The position numbers and the translations under genes are program-made. A DNA stretch of 64,000 nucleotides. Source: Paenibacillus sp. JJ-223. GTDB lineage: Bacteria > Bacillota > Bacilli > Paenibacillales > Paenibacillaceae. Below are positions 20,004 through 29,395 of the stretch, one piece after another. Numbering within the stretch: position 1 is the first letter of the stretch; every line of letters begins with the position of its first letter. The notes beneath the pieces were generated by a model. That model was not told the origin of the DNA, did no database searches, and saw nothing but the letters and a program-made list of their open reading frames with translations. The DNA lies in assembly GCF_927798175.1 (NCBI RefSeq), contig NZ_CAKMMP010000009.1:62001-126000 (forward strand), written 5' to 3'.

Positions 20004-20318
20004 TTAAATGAACCGATTCACGATCTCGGTCGTAGTTTTCCAGTCCGCAATGAACTTGGCAAGCAATTGCTTGCCATCTTCGGTGACCGAATAATATTTG
20101 CGTCGGCCTCCATGGCTCTGATCCCCCCAATATGCTGAAATCGCCCCCTGCTTTTCCAGACGCTTCAAAGAAAGATACAGCGTGGCTTCCTGGATTTCGA
20201 ATGCTCCCTCCGTTTGTTCTTTGATGGCCTTTGAGATTTCGTAACCGTAATTGTCCTGCCTGACCAAGACAGACAAAATGAGGAGATCGATCGTTCCTTT
20301 GAGCATTTCCGCATTCAT
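20004..20318 (-). CDS. PadR-family transcriptional regulator
   Basis: This is a 104-residue winged-helix repressor. The family pattern is complete: LKGTIDLLILSVLVRQDNYG, then EISKAIKE, ATLYLSLKRLEKQGAISAYW and GGRRKYYSVTEDGKQLL. GGAGGGA precedes the ATG. A perfect 9-1-9 palindrome lies 21 bp upstream of the start codon (20339-20357), the expected operator for autorepression. The downstream membrane protein is co-transcribed. Confidence 0.93.
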   Translation of the reverse strand: MNAEMLKGTIDLLILSVLVRQDNYGYEISKAIKEQTEGAFEIQEATLYLSLKRLEKQGAISAYWGDQSHGGRRKYYSVTEDGKQLLAKFIADWKTTTEIVNRFI

Positions 20319-20338
20319 GGCATTCCCTCCAGATTAAT

Positions 20339-20357
20339 TACTCAATATTATTGAGTA
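20339..20357 (-). promoter_or_regulatory. Probable PadR operator
   Basis: TACTCAATATTATTGAGTA is a perfect 9-1-9 inverted repeat. It lies just downstream of a minus-strand promoter-like pair TTGCAT/TAAGAT with 17-bp spacing, and ahead of the PadR RBS. PadR proteins typically bind ATGT/ACAT- or AT-rich palindromes of this kind. Confidence 0.7.
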
Positions 20358-20577
20358 CATAATGATCTTAAGATATATTACTTAATAATGCAAGGTACTT
20401 AAAGACACTTTTCTTTATGATTTTCCAAAAAAACAATCCAGGGGCCGATGTGATTCTTCTGCTAACTTGACAGGTTCTATACAAGGGCAATTTTATTTTT
20501 CGGATACCTATTGGACGGCATTGGTTTGACCGATAATGAAAGAGCACATATTTTTTTCACATCAGGAGGAGTCGTCA

Positions 20578-21522
20578 ATGAAAAAAACAGTCATCATGTT
20601 AACCGCTGTGGCACTGCTGCTTGCAACCGCCGCGGGCACAGCCTCAGCCAAACCGGGAAACGCTTCTGCTGGAAACGGAAAATCGAATAACGCAGCATCG
20701 TCAAAACCAATCAAAGACAATGAAACGCAAGCGGAAGAAACTCAGGGCGGGGAAGTCGAGTCTGCTGTAACGGCCGACAAGGAAGAAGAGAAAGTCGAGG
20801 ATTCTTCATCCGCGGAGACGGAGAGCACGGATCACGACACAACCGATCAAACCGAGTCCAAGAACAAAGGTCACAAAGGATACAAAGGTTTGCTTAATGC
20901 CATTCAGCATACTGAAGACAAACCGGCTGGCGCAGTTCTGGCCAATCTTTTGCTTACCAAATATGAAACTGAGCTGACGGACGAACAAAAAAAGCAATTG
21001 GAAGCCATCCTTGAAGAGGGCAAGGCGCTCGAAACGGCAGCGAAAATGCTTGAAGAAAACGGCAGCGTAACTGACGCCGTATATCTGCAGGAGGAAGCCA
21101 TTAAAGCCGATTTCAAAAACCTGGATCTGTACAAAACCATGGACAAGCTCACCAAAAAGGCGGGTAAAGCCAGCGGGGTGAAGCTGTATGTGAACGGGGA
21201 AGCTTCCAACTCGGAACCTTTTGTCAAAAAAGGCAATACGTATGTTCCATTTCGCGCTATAGCCGAGGCCTTGGATGCCGAAGTGGCATGGAACCCTGAA
21301 CAACGCTCCATCATCGTTACGAAGGATGGCGTGAGCATTAAACTTGTGGTTGACAGCAAAACGGCAACCGTCAATGGCAAGCAGGTTTCTTTGGATGCTC
21401 CAGCCACCGTTACCCAAGGCAGCACTTATGTACCGGTACGTTTTATAAGCGAGGCATTGGACGCGACCGTCAAATGGGAAGAGGAAAGCAAAACCGTTGT
21501 TGTCTATGAAGAGGTAAAATAG
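20578..21522 (+). CDS. Secreted protein with copper-amine-oxidase N-terminal-like (stalk) domain
   Basis: This is a 314-residue exported protein. A signal peptide (MKKTVIMLTAVALLLATAAG, then TASA) is followed by an acidic low-complexity stretch of about 80 residues rich in Glu, Ser and Thr, a helical segment (about 110-210), and a C-terminal stalk domain with two repeats (FVKKGNTYVPFRAIAEALDA and TQGSTYVPVRFISEALDATV). These domains occur on cell-wall-associated proteins of Paenibacillus. The specific role is unknown. AGGAGGAG precedes the ATG at 20578; the earlier ATG has no RBS. Confidence 0.88.
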   Translation: MKKTVIMLTAVALLLATAAGTASAKPGNASAGNGKSNNAASSKPIKDNETQAEETQGGEVESAVTADKEEEKVEDSSSAETESTDHDTTDQTESKNKGHKGYKGLLNAIQHTEDKPAGAVLANLLLTKYETELTDEQKKQLEAILEEGKALETAAKMLEENGSVTDAVYLQEEAIKADFKNLDLYKTMDKLTKKAGKASGVKLYVNGEASNSEPFVKKGNTYVPFRAIAEALDAEVAWNPEQRSIIVTKDGVSIKLVVDSKTATVNGKQVSLDAPATVTQGSTYVPVRFISEALDATVKWEEESKTVVVYEEVK

Positions 21523-21542
21523 CCAAGAACAATCGTTTAGGA

Positions 21543-21584
21543 AGAGGATGTTCCAAAGTTTACTTTGGAGACACCCTCTTTTTT
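21543..21584 (+). terminator. Intrinsic terminator
   Basis: AGAGGATGTTCCAAAGT / ACTTTGGAGACACCCTCT forms a long imperfect stem with a TT loop, followed by T5. Confidence 0.85.
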
Positions 21585-21686
21585 ATATTTTGCACAATGA
21601 CGCAAGATGCGCCGGAAGTTCGATAAAGGAGTGACATGAAAAATCATCAAAAAGGTTTATTTTCTATTTTTTTCAAAAAAAAGGAC

Positions 21687-21715
21687 TTGTGCAACTCCGA
21701 TGTTGAATCTATAAT
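21687..21715 (+). promoter_or_regulatory. Promoter with long untranslated leader for the subtilase
   Basis: TTGTGC (21687-21692) and a perfect TATAAT (21710-21715) are 17 bp apart. No gene starts until 22156, so the transcript would carry a leader of about 430 nt. I see no known riboswitch in 21722-22155, only weak hairpins. A 69-codon frame from 21636 has an RBS but contains this promoter and is not favoured. Confidence 0.6.
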
Positions 21716-22155
21716 AACCATAAAATCCCAAGTATCTTCAAACCGAAAACGTATGCTTCCATTTACCTCAGGTCCTTCCTTACCGTCAACCGGACAAGCA
21801 TCCTCTCTGTGTAAAATTGTTGCAATACCCCTAATACACCCTTGATTTGCAACTCTCCCGACACGCCAACACCAAGAAAACCTCCCTGTTAGACAAGCTG
21901 CATGGATTTCGCGGATTTCCGTTTGCCTATTAAATTCTAACGAAAAACCTCAGACCTTTCGCCATCGTGATTTTGAACGACTTACACTGCTGAACCGAAT
22001 CCTGTTTTCACAGCGGTACATGGATCGACACTTCTATCGCAAAGGGGGTGGTGCCAGATGTAATCGACAATCGTAAGGGCTTCAATGTTGTAACCATGCT
22101 GAAAAGCACGTGCTATTCGCCAAATTAAAAAACCGGGTAAAGGGAGTGGAAAAGT

Positions 22156-25100
22156 TTGATAAAGATGAATCGGCTGCGCAAGCCTCTATCTATGGGTCTA
22201 TCGGTTCTCCTTGCGTTATCTATCATTCAACCGGTCTCCGCACAGAACACCCCCTCGCAGAAGCTGGATATGAAATCGAGTCTGAACCAGCTGGCGACCG
22301 ACAAGGTCAGTTCCAAACTCAGCAAACAATTTGATGGCAACGAATACGTGACTTACCTGGTTAAAATGAAAGAACAGACGGATACGGCACGCGTTTCGAA
22401 GCAGGCCATGGAAAAGGCAACCACCGATAAAATGACGGCTTCTTCCGCCAAATTGTCCGTGCGAAGCTCTGTCGTCAGCTCATTGCGGGAGACGGCCTCA
22501 CGCACCCAGTATTCGCTGGAACAATACCTGGATCAGCAGGTTGACCAAGGCAAGGTCAAGGAATATAAAAGCTATTTCGTCGTGAACGCGCTGATGGTAA
22601 CGAGCACGAAGGACGTGATGGAGCAGATTGCCCTGCTGCCGGAAGTCGGTAAAATTTTGCCGAATGAGACGCGTTATCTGGACCGGGCCGAGGTCAGCGG
22701 CAAAACCGAAGCGGCCGCTCCGGACAAAGCTCTCGCACCGGCAGCCGTGCCTGCCAAGGCTTCCAAGGAGCAGGCGGCATCGCCGAGCGTTGAAAAGGGC
22801 GGATCCTCCACGGCTGTCAGTGACGCTCCCAAGCCGAAGACACAGACGGAGAACGTGGAATGGAACATCGACTACGTTGGCGCTCCGGCCGTCTGGGATA
22901 AAGGCATTGACGGCACCGGCATCGTTGTGGCCAATCTTGACAGCGGAGTCGATTACACGCATCCGGCCCTTTCCCAAAAGTGGAGAGCGCGCGACGCTTC
23001 TGGCAATATCGTCAGCCCTGAGCTGAGCTGGTATGATCCGCACAGCGGTTCAACGCTTCCGGCAGACGGTGACGGACACGGGACGCATACGATGGGCACA
23101 ATGGTGGGATCCGAGCCGGACGGCACCAATCAGATCGGTGTTGCTCCTGGCGCGAAATGGATCGCCGTGCGCATTTTCAATCCCGAAACCACCGATGCCA
23201 TCATTCTGGATGGCGGGCAGTGGCTGTTAGCTCCTGTGGATGCCCAAGGCAATTTGCATCCAGAGCTTGCGCCCGACGTGGTTAACAACTCATGGGGCGG
23301 GGGCGCCGGCCTGGACGAGTGGTTCCGTCCAATGGTGCAAGCTTGGCGGGATGCGCAGATTTTTCCTGAGTTTTCGGCAGGGAACGTCAGATTGACGAAT
23401 CCGGGCGGACCGGGCTCCGTCGCCAATCCGGCAAACTATCCCGAGAGCTTTGCGACAGGCGCAACGGACATTAACGGCAATCTTGCTTCCTTCTCCCTAC
23501 TCGGACCCTCCCCGTATGGAGAGATCAAACCCGAAGTGTCCGCACCGGGCGTAAACATCCGCTCATCCGTTCCGGGCGGAGCGTATGAAGGAGGATGGAA
23601 CGGCACATCCATGGCAGGGCCGCATACGACAGCTCTTGCCGCTTTGCTCCTTCAAGCCAACCATTCCCTGACGGTAGACCAGCTTGAAGAAATCATCACC
23701 GATACGGCGACGCCCCGCACGGACAGTCAGTATCCCACTTCGCCCAACAACGGATACGGTCACGGCATCATCAATGTTTTGGATGCGGTAGGCTCCGTGC
23801 TTGAAGGGATCGGTACGGTATCCGGAAGGGTGGTCACCGCAGGCGACGACCTGGAAGAACCCGTACTGGAGCATACGCCGGTGAATGCGGCGTTCGCGGG
23901 ATTTGACGTGCCGCTTTCGGCTCGCGTAACCGATGATGTCGGCGTTGTATCCGTCGAGGCTTTTGCGAGAACGAAAGGCACGGCTTCATACGTGTATCTT
24001 CCCATGACGCGTGTATCCGGCGATGCCAAAGACGGTACATATACGGCGACCGTTCCGGCATTCCTGATCGACGAGCAGGGGCTGGAATACTACATTCGCG
24101 TCAGCGATTACGGCAATAACGGCTTCGAAAGCGACGTATACCAAGTCTCTGTCTCGAACGGCGTACAGCCGGGCTATCTCCAAAATTTCGAGCAGGATCA
24201 GCTCGGGTTCACCTCTGGAGGAGAAGGCAATACGTGGGCTTGGGGAGTGCCGACAAGCGGGCCGGGAAGCGCTTTTTCAGGCGAAAAGGTGATCGCGACC
24301 AATCTGGAAGGCAACTACGCAGCCAACAGCAATGCTTACTTGGTAGCCCCGCCGATCGACCTGACGGATGCGCCGGATGGAGCGCTGCTCACCTTCAAGC
24401 ATTGGTACGATTTCGAGAACAATATCGATTTCGGCAAGGTGTACATCGCTGCCGAGGATAATGATTTTGTGTTTGAGGAGGCACTGAGCTTCACGGGCAC
24501 AGGCGGCGATTGGAAAACGCAGTACGTTGATTTGCGCGAGTATGGAGGCCAGCGTGTATTCGTACAGTTCAACGTAACCAGTGACAATTCCGTGCAGAAA
24601 GCAGGCTGGTATATTGACGATTTTGCCGTGCAGGAACTGGACGACACGGCTCCGGGTGCACCGAATTCGCTGACGGCGGATGCAGATATCCTGGGGAATG
24701 TATCTCTGTCATGGCGTGCACCGGCTGACGAAGACCTGGAATCCTATGTTGTTTACCGGTCCGAGGCATCCGGTACCGGATATGAAGCGATAGGCAGCAC
24801 AACGGCGACCGCTTTTACGGATACGGCAACGGTTACAGATGCCACTTATTTCTATGCGGTGTCCGCCGTGGATTACAGCGGCAATGAGGGAGAGAAATCC
24901 AACGAGGTTTCCGTCGCCGTAACCGTGCCGGAAGAGATCTATGTCGACCATTTCGACGGAGATACAGATGGTGACTGGACGCATTCGGGAACGAAGGACG
25001 AGTGGGAACGAGGTATACCGGCAAGTGGTCCTGCCAGCGCCGTGTCGCTGCCGAACGTATGGGCCACCGACCTGGACAACACCTATGAGAACGGATCGAA

Positions 25101-27639
25101 TTCCTCGCTGGTATCACCTGTCATTGATTTGAGTGATGTATCCGAAGCAACGCTGACCTTCAACCATTGGTACGAGATTGAGGGAGGATACGACTATGGT
25201 TACGTGGAGGCGACCGCGGACGGCGGCGCGACGTGGACCGAACTGGGCAAGTTCTCGCACAACACCAATGGCAAACAGTGGACACCCGTGTTCTATAATC
25301 TGGGAGCGTTCGCGGGCCACGAAGTCCAGTTCCGTTTCCGTCTAACCTCGGACAATAGCGTTGTGAAAGCCGGATGGTACATCGACGATTTCCGCATTCT
25401 CGCCCTGGGTGCGCAGAACGTGACGGCAGACGATGTCGTGCCCAGCAGCGACAAGCCGAAGCCGGTGTACGATAATCCTTGGTTCAAAGTGACGAGCACG
25501 GACAAATTCGAATTTAACCGGAACGGCCAAACGGGTGAGCGTCCAGAAGCGGACGCAGACGCCGCAGCTCCGGTAACTCCGCAAAGCCTTCCGGCCAGCG
25601 CGACAGTCACGGTGCTGGAAACGGGGCGCTCGGTCAAAACCGATCCGGCAACCGGAAAGTATAGCTTCACGCATGTTGCCGGTGAATACACGCTGAAAGC
25701 GGAAGCATACGGTTTCTATCCGCGGACCCAGGCTGTGACCATCACCGATGGCAGCGGAGCCAAGGCGAATTTCAATCTGGAGGCCATTCCGGTTGGGCAG
25801 ATTGAAGGAATCGTGACCGATGAACGGACAGGGGAACCCGTGTCCGGGGCGACCGTGCTGGTGCAGGAAGATGCGCGGGTGCCAGCCGTTCAGACCGGGG
25901 AAGATGGCCGATTCGCCCTCGAAGTACTTGAAGGGGACTATACACTTTCCGTTCGGGCCGCGGATTATTACGGTGATACGATCAGTATTAAGGTTCCCGG
26001 CAACGGGACGGCCCAGGCAAATTTTGCTTTGAAGCCATTCGTTGGATTCCCGGGAGAGATCGCCTATGACGACGGAACCGCCGAGAACGCCAGAGCGTTC
26101 GTGTCGGCCGGAAATGCGTGGGCCGTGCGTATGACGCCGGAGCAGGATTCATCCCAGCTGACAGGAGTGTCCCTGCGCTTCTGGAACACGGCGTGGCCGC
26201 AGCCGGGAGGAACAGCGTTCCAATATGCCGTATACGATGCGACCGGAGCAGATGGCGCGCCGGGCCGTTTGCTGGCCGGGCCATTCGATGCCGAAGCGCT
26301 GCGCAACGACCAGTGGACCACGCTGAGTCTCCCCGAACCGGTCGTGGTGGAAGGAGATTTCTACGTTGTATATGAACAGACCGCTGCCGGAACGAACGCG
26401 CCGGGTCTGGCGACGGACGAAAACGGTACTAATGCCGGCCGAAGCTGGCAGCGCGTGAACGGAGCATGGAGCACATCCCCGGCAGAAGAGGGCAATTACA
26501 TGATTCGTGCCGTAGTGCGGTATCCGGTGAACGCGCCGGTAATCACTTCGCCGGCCAACGGGTCGTATACGAAGGATTCCACGGTTCTCGTGAGTGGAAC
26601 TTCACCGGCATCCGGAGCGGAAATCCGCATCTATAATGGAGATGAAAGCATTGGAACGGCAGCCATTGAGAACGGCCAATTCGAGCTGGAAGTGGAAGTC
26701 CAGCCTGGAGAAAATACACTTAGCGCGGAAGTGGTCGTCAATGGCAAAACGACGGAGCGTTCCTTGCCAGTCACGATTACGCTGGATCAGACCGCACCGG
26801 AATTAACGATAACTTCGCCGGAGGACGGAGCTCGCATCAATACAGAAGTCGTGCATATTGTCGGCAATGCGCTGGATGCTTATCTGGACAAGGTTACCGT
26901 CAACGGACAAACGGTACAATTGGACGGCGAGGGTGGCATTAGCCATCGGGTGCTCGTCGATGAAGGGGAAAACCTTATCACGATTACGGCTGCTGATCTT
27001 GCTGGTAACGAAACGACGATCACACGTACCGTATACGTAGAGACAGCCTTGCCTGTACTCAGCAACATTGCACCTGCTGAAGACGTTCGAATCCGGGCAG
27101 GCGAAGTGGTGAATGTCTCGTTTGACAGCGCACCGTCTCTGCAGGCTTCCTTCCGGATCGAGCTGCCGCTTGGCCTGAACGGTTCAGCCCGTGCCGAAAT
27201 TCCGCTGATCGAAACTGCACCGGGCCATTATGAAGGGACGTATACCACTCCGTCCTCGCTGGTGCTTGAAGGCGGGGTCATCGTGATCCGGGCGTGGGAT
27301 GCCGCAGGCAATGAACTGGAGACGGACGCTCCGGGCAGACTATTTGTCTCTGCGGGCGGAGAAGAGCCGGAACCGCCTGCTGGCGCAGAGCCTGTCGCGA
27401 TCATTGAAGCGCCATCCACAGCCAAAAAGAAGAAGAACGTTGAGTTCAACGGAGGTTCTTCTTATGTGGAAGGTGGCAAAATCGCCAGCTATGCTTGGGA
27501 CTTTGGCGACGGGGATACGGCTTCCAAGGCCAAAGCGAAGCATAAATTTACCGCCCCGGGCGTCTATACGGTCCAGTTGACCGTGACCGATAACAATGGG
27601 GTACAGAGCAGCGCAAGCCACACGATCACCATTGAATAA
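22156..27639 (+). CDS. Large secreted subtilisin-family protease (S8, bacillopeptidase F-like)
   Basis: This is an 1827-residue extracellular serine protease. A signal peptide (to about residue 30) is followed by an I9-type propeptide and an S8 catalytic domain with Asp262 (VANLDSGVD), His308 (DGHGTHTMG), oxyanion Asn377/378 (NNSWGG) and Ser485 (NGTSMAGPH). Then come two related beta-sandwich modules (about 672-828 and 926-1085, both with WYIDDF endings) around a fibronectin III domain, two carboxypeptidase-regulatory-like domains (about 1145-1295), another beta module, Ig-like domains and a C-terminal PKD domain (about 1740-1827). The architecture resembles bacillopeptidase F. The start is a TTG, chosen because AAAGGGAGTGG lies seven bases upstream. 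No sortase or S-layer anchor is visible, so it is probably released. Confidence 0.93.
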   Translation: MIKMNRLRKPLSMGLSVLLALSIIQPVSAQNTPSQKLDMKSSLNQLATDKVSSKLSKQFDGNEYVTYLVKMKEQTDTARVSKQAMEKATTDKMTASSAKLSVRSSVVSSLRETASRTQYSLEQYLDQQVDQGKVKEYKSYFVVNALMVTSTKDVMEQIALLPEVGKILPNETRYLDRAEVSGKTEAAAPDKALAPAAVPAKASKEQAASPSVEKGGSSTAVSDAPKPKTQTENVEWNIDYVGAPAVWDKGIDGTGIVVANLDSGVDYTHPALSQKWRARDASGNIVSPELSWYDPHSGSTLPADGDGHGTHTMGTMVGSEPDGTNQIGVAPGAKWIAVRIFNPETTDAIILDGGQWLLAPVDAQGNLHPELAPDVVNNSWGGGAGLDEWFRPMVQAWRDAQIFPEFSAGNVRLTNPGGPGSVANPANYPESFATGATDINGNLASFSLLGPSPYGEIKPEVSAPGVNIRSSVPGGAYEGGWNGTSMAGPHTTALAALLLQANHSLTVDQLEEIITDTATPRTDSQYPTSPNNGYGHGIINVLDAVGSVLEGIGTVSGRVVTAGDDLEEPVLEHTPVNAAFAGFDVPLSARVTDDVGVVSVEAFARTKGTASYVYLPMTRVSGDAKDGTYTATVPAFLIDEQGLEYYIRVSDYGNNGFESDVYQVSVSNGVQPGYLQNFEQDQLGFTSGGEGNTWAWGVPTSGPGSAFSGEKVIATNLEGNYAANSNAYLVAPPIDLTDAPDGALLTFKHWYDFENNIDFGKVYIAAEDNDFVFEEALSFTGTGGDWKTQYVDLREYGGQRVFVQFNVTSDNSVQKAGWYIDDFAVQELDDTAPGAPNSLTADADILGNVSLSWRAPADEDLESYVVYRSEASGTGYEAIGSTTATAFTDTATVTDATYFYAVSAVDYSGNEGEKSNEVSVAVTVPEEIYVDHFDGDTDGDWTHSGTKDEWERGIPASGPASAVSLPNVWATDLDNTYENGSNSSLVSPVIDLSDVSEATLTFNHWYEIEGGYDYGYVEATADGGATWTELGKFSHNTNGKQWTPVFYNLGAFAGHEVQFRFRLTSDNSVVKAGWYIDDFRILALGAQNVTADDVVPSSDKPKPVYDNPWFKVTSTDKFEFNRNGQTGERPEADADAAAPVTPQSLPASATVTVLETGRSVKTDPATGKYSFTHVAGEYTLKAEAYGFYPRTQAVTITDGSGAKANFNLEAIPVGQIEGIVTDERTGEPVSGATVLVQEDARVPAVQTGEDGRFALEVLEGDYTLSVRAADYYGDTISIKVPGNGTAQANFALKPFVGFPGEIAYDDGTAENARAFVSAGNAWAVRMTPEQDSSQLTGVSLRFWNTAWPQPGGTAFQYAVYDATGADGAPGRLLAGPFDAEALRNDQWTTLSLPEPVVVEGDFYVVYEQTAAGTNAPGLATDENGTNAGRSWQRVNGAWSTSPAEEGNYMIRAVVRYPVNAPVITSPANGSYTKDSTVLVSGTSPASGAEIRIYNGDESIGTAAIENGQFELEVEVQPGENTLSAEVVVNGKTTERSLPVTITLDQTAPELTITSPEDGARINTEVVHIVGNALDAYLDKVTVNGQTVQLDGEGGISHRVLVDEGENLITITAADLAGNETTITRTVYVETALPVLSNIAPAEDVRIRAGEVVNVSFDSAPSLQASFRIELPLGLNGSARAEIPLIETAPGHYEGTYTTPSSLVLEGGVIVIRAWDAAGNELETDAPGRLFVSAGGEEPEPPAGAEPVAIIEAPSTAKKKKNVEFNGGSSYVEGGKIASYAWDFGDGDTASKAKAKHKFTAPGVYTVQLTVTDNNGVQSSASHTITIE

Positions 27640-27740
27640 CCTGCTGTTGGTTCATTTTTTGCCAATGAATTTGAAACCTGACAACGAACCATGAAGGAAA
27701 AAGATTAACATCATTTAATCCGCTGGAAAATCGGACAGGT

Positions 27741-27779
27741 CGACGGCGCAGCACTCACGCCGTCGGCTTGTTCGTTTTT
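27741..27779 (+). terminator. Intrinsic terminator after the subtilase gene
   Basis: CGACGGCG (27741-27748) pairs with CGCCGTCG (27758-27765), followed by GCTTGTTCGTTTTT. Confidence 0.75.
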
Positions 27780-27867
27780 GGTTTCGCATCTGGTGTGACA
27801 TAATCTAACTTTTATCGCGTTGTAATGTCTTATCTTCATTTACAATTTCAAAATTGCGTTAATGTTA

Positions 27868-27937
27868 TTGACGTAAAATAACCGAACCTATATATTGAGA
27901 AACAATACAAATATAAATGGTTTAAGGTTTATACCAT
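27868..27937 (+). promoter_or_regulatory. Promoter and FadR-type operator of the C-S lyase gene
   Basis: TTGACG (27868-27873) and TATATT (27891-27896) are 17 bp apart. About 15 bp beyond the expected start is a 21-bp palindromic site at 27917-27937, with half-sites ATGGTTTA and TATACCAT. A near-identical site precedes the adjacent FadR-type regulator gene (29355-29375), so this regulator probably acts here. Confidence 0.7.
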
Positions 27938-27998
27938 ATACTTTAGTTCGGGTGAATCGTTAAACGTGAAGCATTAAACATTGGAATGGAGAGATTTC

Positions 27999-29225
27999 AT
28001 GCAAAAAGAGTGGAGATTCGATACGGCTGCCGTACATGTGGGGCATCAGCCGGATCGTGCAACGCGAGCAGTCTCGCAGCCGGTTGTGCCTGCCGTGGCA
28101 TACGCTTTTCCCGATGCGGAAACGGCTGCGGCCGTTGTCGCCGGGAAGATGGATGGCACGTACTATGGCCGGTACGGCAATCCGACGACGCGTTCGCTGG
28201 AAGAGAAGATCGCCTATATGGAACGCGGCGAGGATGCGATTGGCCTTAGCAGCGGTATGGCTGCAATATCGTCCGCGCTGCTTGCTTTTCTCCAGCATGG
28301 GGATCATGTCGTCGTCACGAAGGATATTTACGGGGGCACCTATAATTTTATCACGCAGATGGGACCTCGCTTTGGAATCCAACACGATTTCGCGGATTGT
28401 TGCAGCGTGAAGGCGCTGGAAGCGGCCATTCGTCCCAACACCAAAGCGATTTACGTCGAAACGCCTTCCAATCCGCTGCTGACGGTTCTTGACCTGCGTG
28501 GGATCGCCGCCGTGGCCAAGTCGAGAGGCATCCCCTTGATCGTGGACAATACGTTTATGACGCCGTACCTGCAAAGGCCGTTGGAGCTCGGTGCCGATGT
28601 CGTCGTACACAGTGCCACCAAATATTTGAACGGGCATGGCGACGTCGTGGCCGGGTTCGTGGTAGGTACAAGTCAAGTCATCGATTTTATCCGCAAACGG
28701 ATCTCCGGCGATTTGGGTCAAAATCTGAATGCGTGGGAAGCATTTCTTATTCTGAGAGGGCTCAAAACGCTGGGGCTGAGGGTGCGCACGCATTGCGAAA
28801 ATGCCCGCCAGGTTGCGGAATTTCTGCAGAGCCATCCTCGGGTGCGGGCGCTCCATTACCCGGGTCTGCCCAGCCATCCCCAGCACGAACTCGCCAAATT
28901 GCAGATGGACGGGATGGGGGGCATCGTGTCTTTTGAAGTAGAGGGCGGTATTCAGGAAGCCCAAACATTCATGAATGCGCTAAAGCTGGCGATGATTTCG
29001 TTCAGCCTGGGCGATCCAGAAACATTGGTGCAGCATCCGGCCACCATGACCCATTTTTCTGTTCCGAAGAACGAGCGGCTGCGTTTTGGGATAACGGATG
29101 GCCTCATTCGACTGTCCGTCGGGCTGGAGGATCCTTCGGATATCATTGCAGACCTGCGCCAAGCGCTGGAATCATTGGCGGGTTTGATCACAGGGGGAGA
29201 GACAACAGCATTAACCGGCCAATAG
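27999..29225 (+). CDS. PLP-dependent trans-sulfuration enzyme (cystathionine gamma-lyase/methionine gamma-lyase family)
   Basis: This 408-residue cytoplasmic enzyme uses pyridoxal phosphate to add or remove sulfur-bearing side chains from amino acids. The PLP lysine is Lys208 in HSATKYLNGHGDVVAG. Other marks are YYGRYGNPTTRSLEEKIAYM and ETPSNPLLTVLDL. The position equivalent to the active-site cysteine of methionine gamma-lyase is Gly (IYGGTYNF), which favours a cystathionine gamma-lyase or broader C-S lyase. GGAGAG precedes the ATG at 27999. A terminator separates it from the regulator gene, yet the shared operator ties it to the regulator, deacylase and peptide-uptake genes that follow. Confidence 0.85.
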   Translation: MQKEWRFDTAAVHVGHQPDRATRAVSQPVVPAVAYAFPDAETAAAVVAGKMDGTYYGRYGNPTTRSLEEKIAYMERGEDAIGLSSGMAAISSALLAFLQHGDHVVVTKDIYGGTYNFITQMGPRFGIQHDFADCCSVKALEAAIRPNTKAIYVETPSNPLLTVLDLRGIAAVAKSRGIPLIVDNTFMTPYLQRPLELGADVVVHSATKYLNGHGDVVAGFVVGTSQVIDFIRKRISGDLGQNLNAWEAFLILRGLKTLGLRVRTHCENARQVAEFLQSHPRVRALHYPGLPSHPQHELAKLQMDGMGGIVSFEVEGGIQEAQTFMNALKLAMISFSLGDPETLVQHPATMTHFSVPKNERLRFGITDGLIRLSVGLEDPSDIIADLRQALESLAGLITGGETTALTGQ

Positions 29226-29228
29226 GGG

Positions 29229-29254
29229 AAAAAGAGGGGATTTGAGCTCTTTTT
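29229..29254 (+). terminator. Intrinsic terminator after the lyase gene
   Basis: AAAAAGAG pairs with CTCTTTTT across a short loop. Confidence 0.65.
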
Positions 29255-29309
29255 GTTGTCGAATGACGTGTTCATTCGTTGGAACGTGCATGTTTTTGAA
29301 AAAAAACTA

Positions 29310-29375
29310 TTGCATATGTGTTTACTCGGAATTATAGTATGAGTATAACGTTTAATGGTATAAGGTTTAGACATT
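29310..29375 (+). promoter_or_regulatory. Promoter and operator of the FadR-type regulator operon
   Basis: TTGCAT (29310-29315) and TATAGT (29333-29338) are 17 bp apart. The 21-bp site at 29355-29375, starting ATGGTATAAGGTTTA, matches the site in front of the lyase gene at 17 of 21 positions, which suggests autoregulation. Confidence 0.7.
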
Positions 29376-29395
29376 ATATCGATCGGAGTGTTGAT

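Noticed and set aside
21636..21845. 69-codon frame with an AAAGGAGTGAC RBS
   Set aside because: A strong promoter lies inside it and the peptide is low-complexity with no family resemblance. It was kept only as a remark under the leader.
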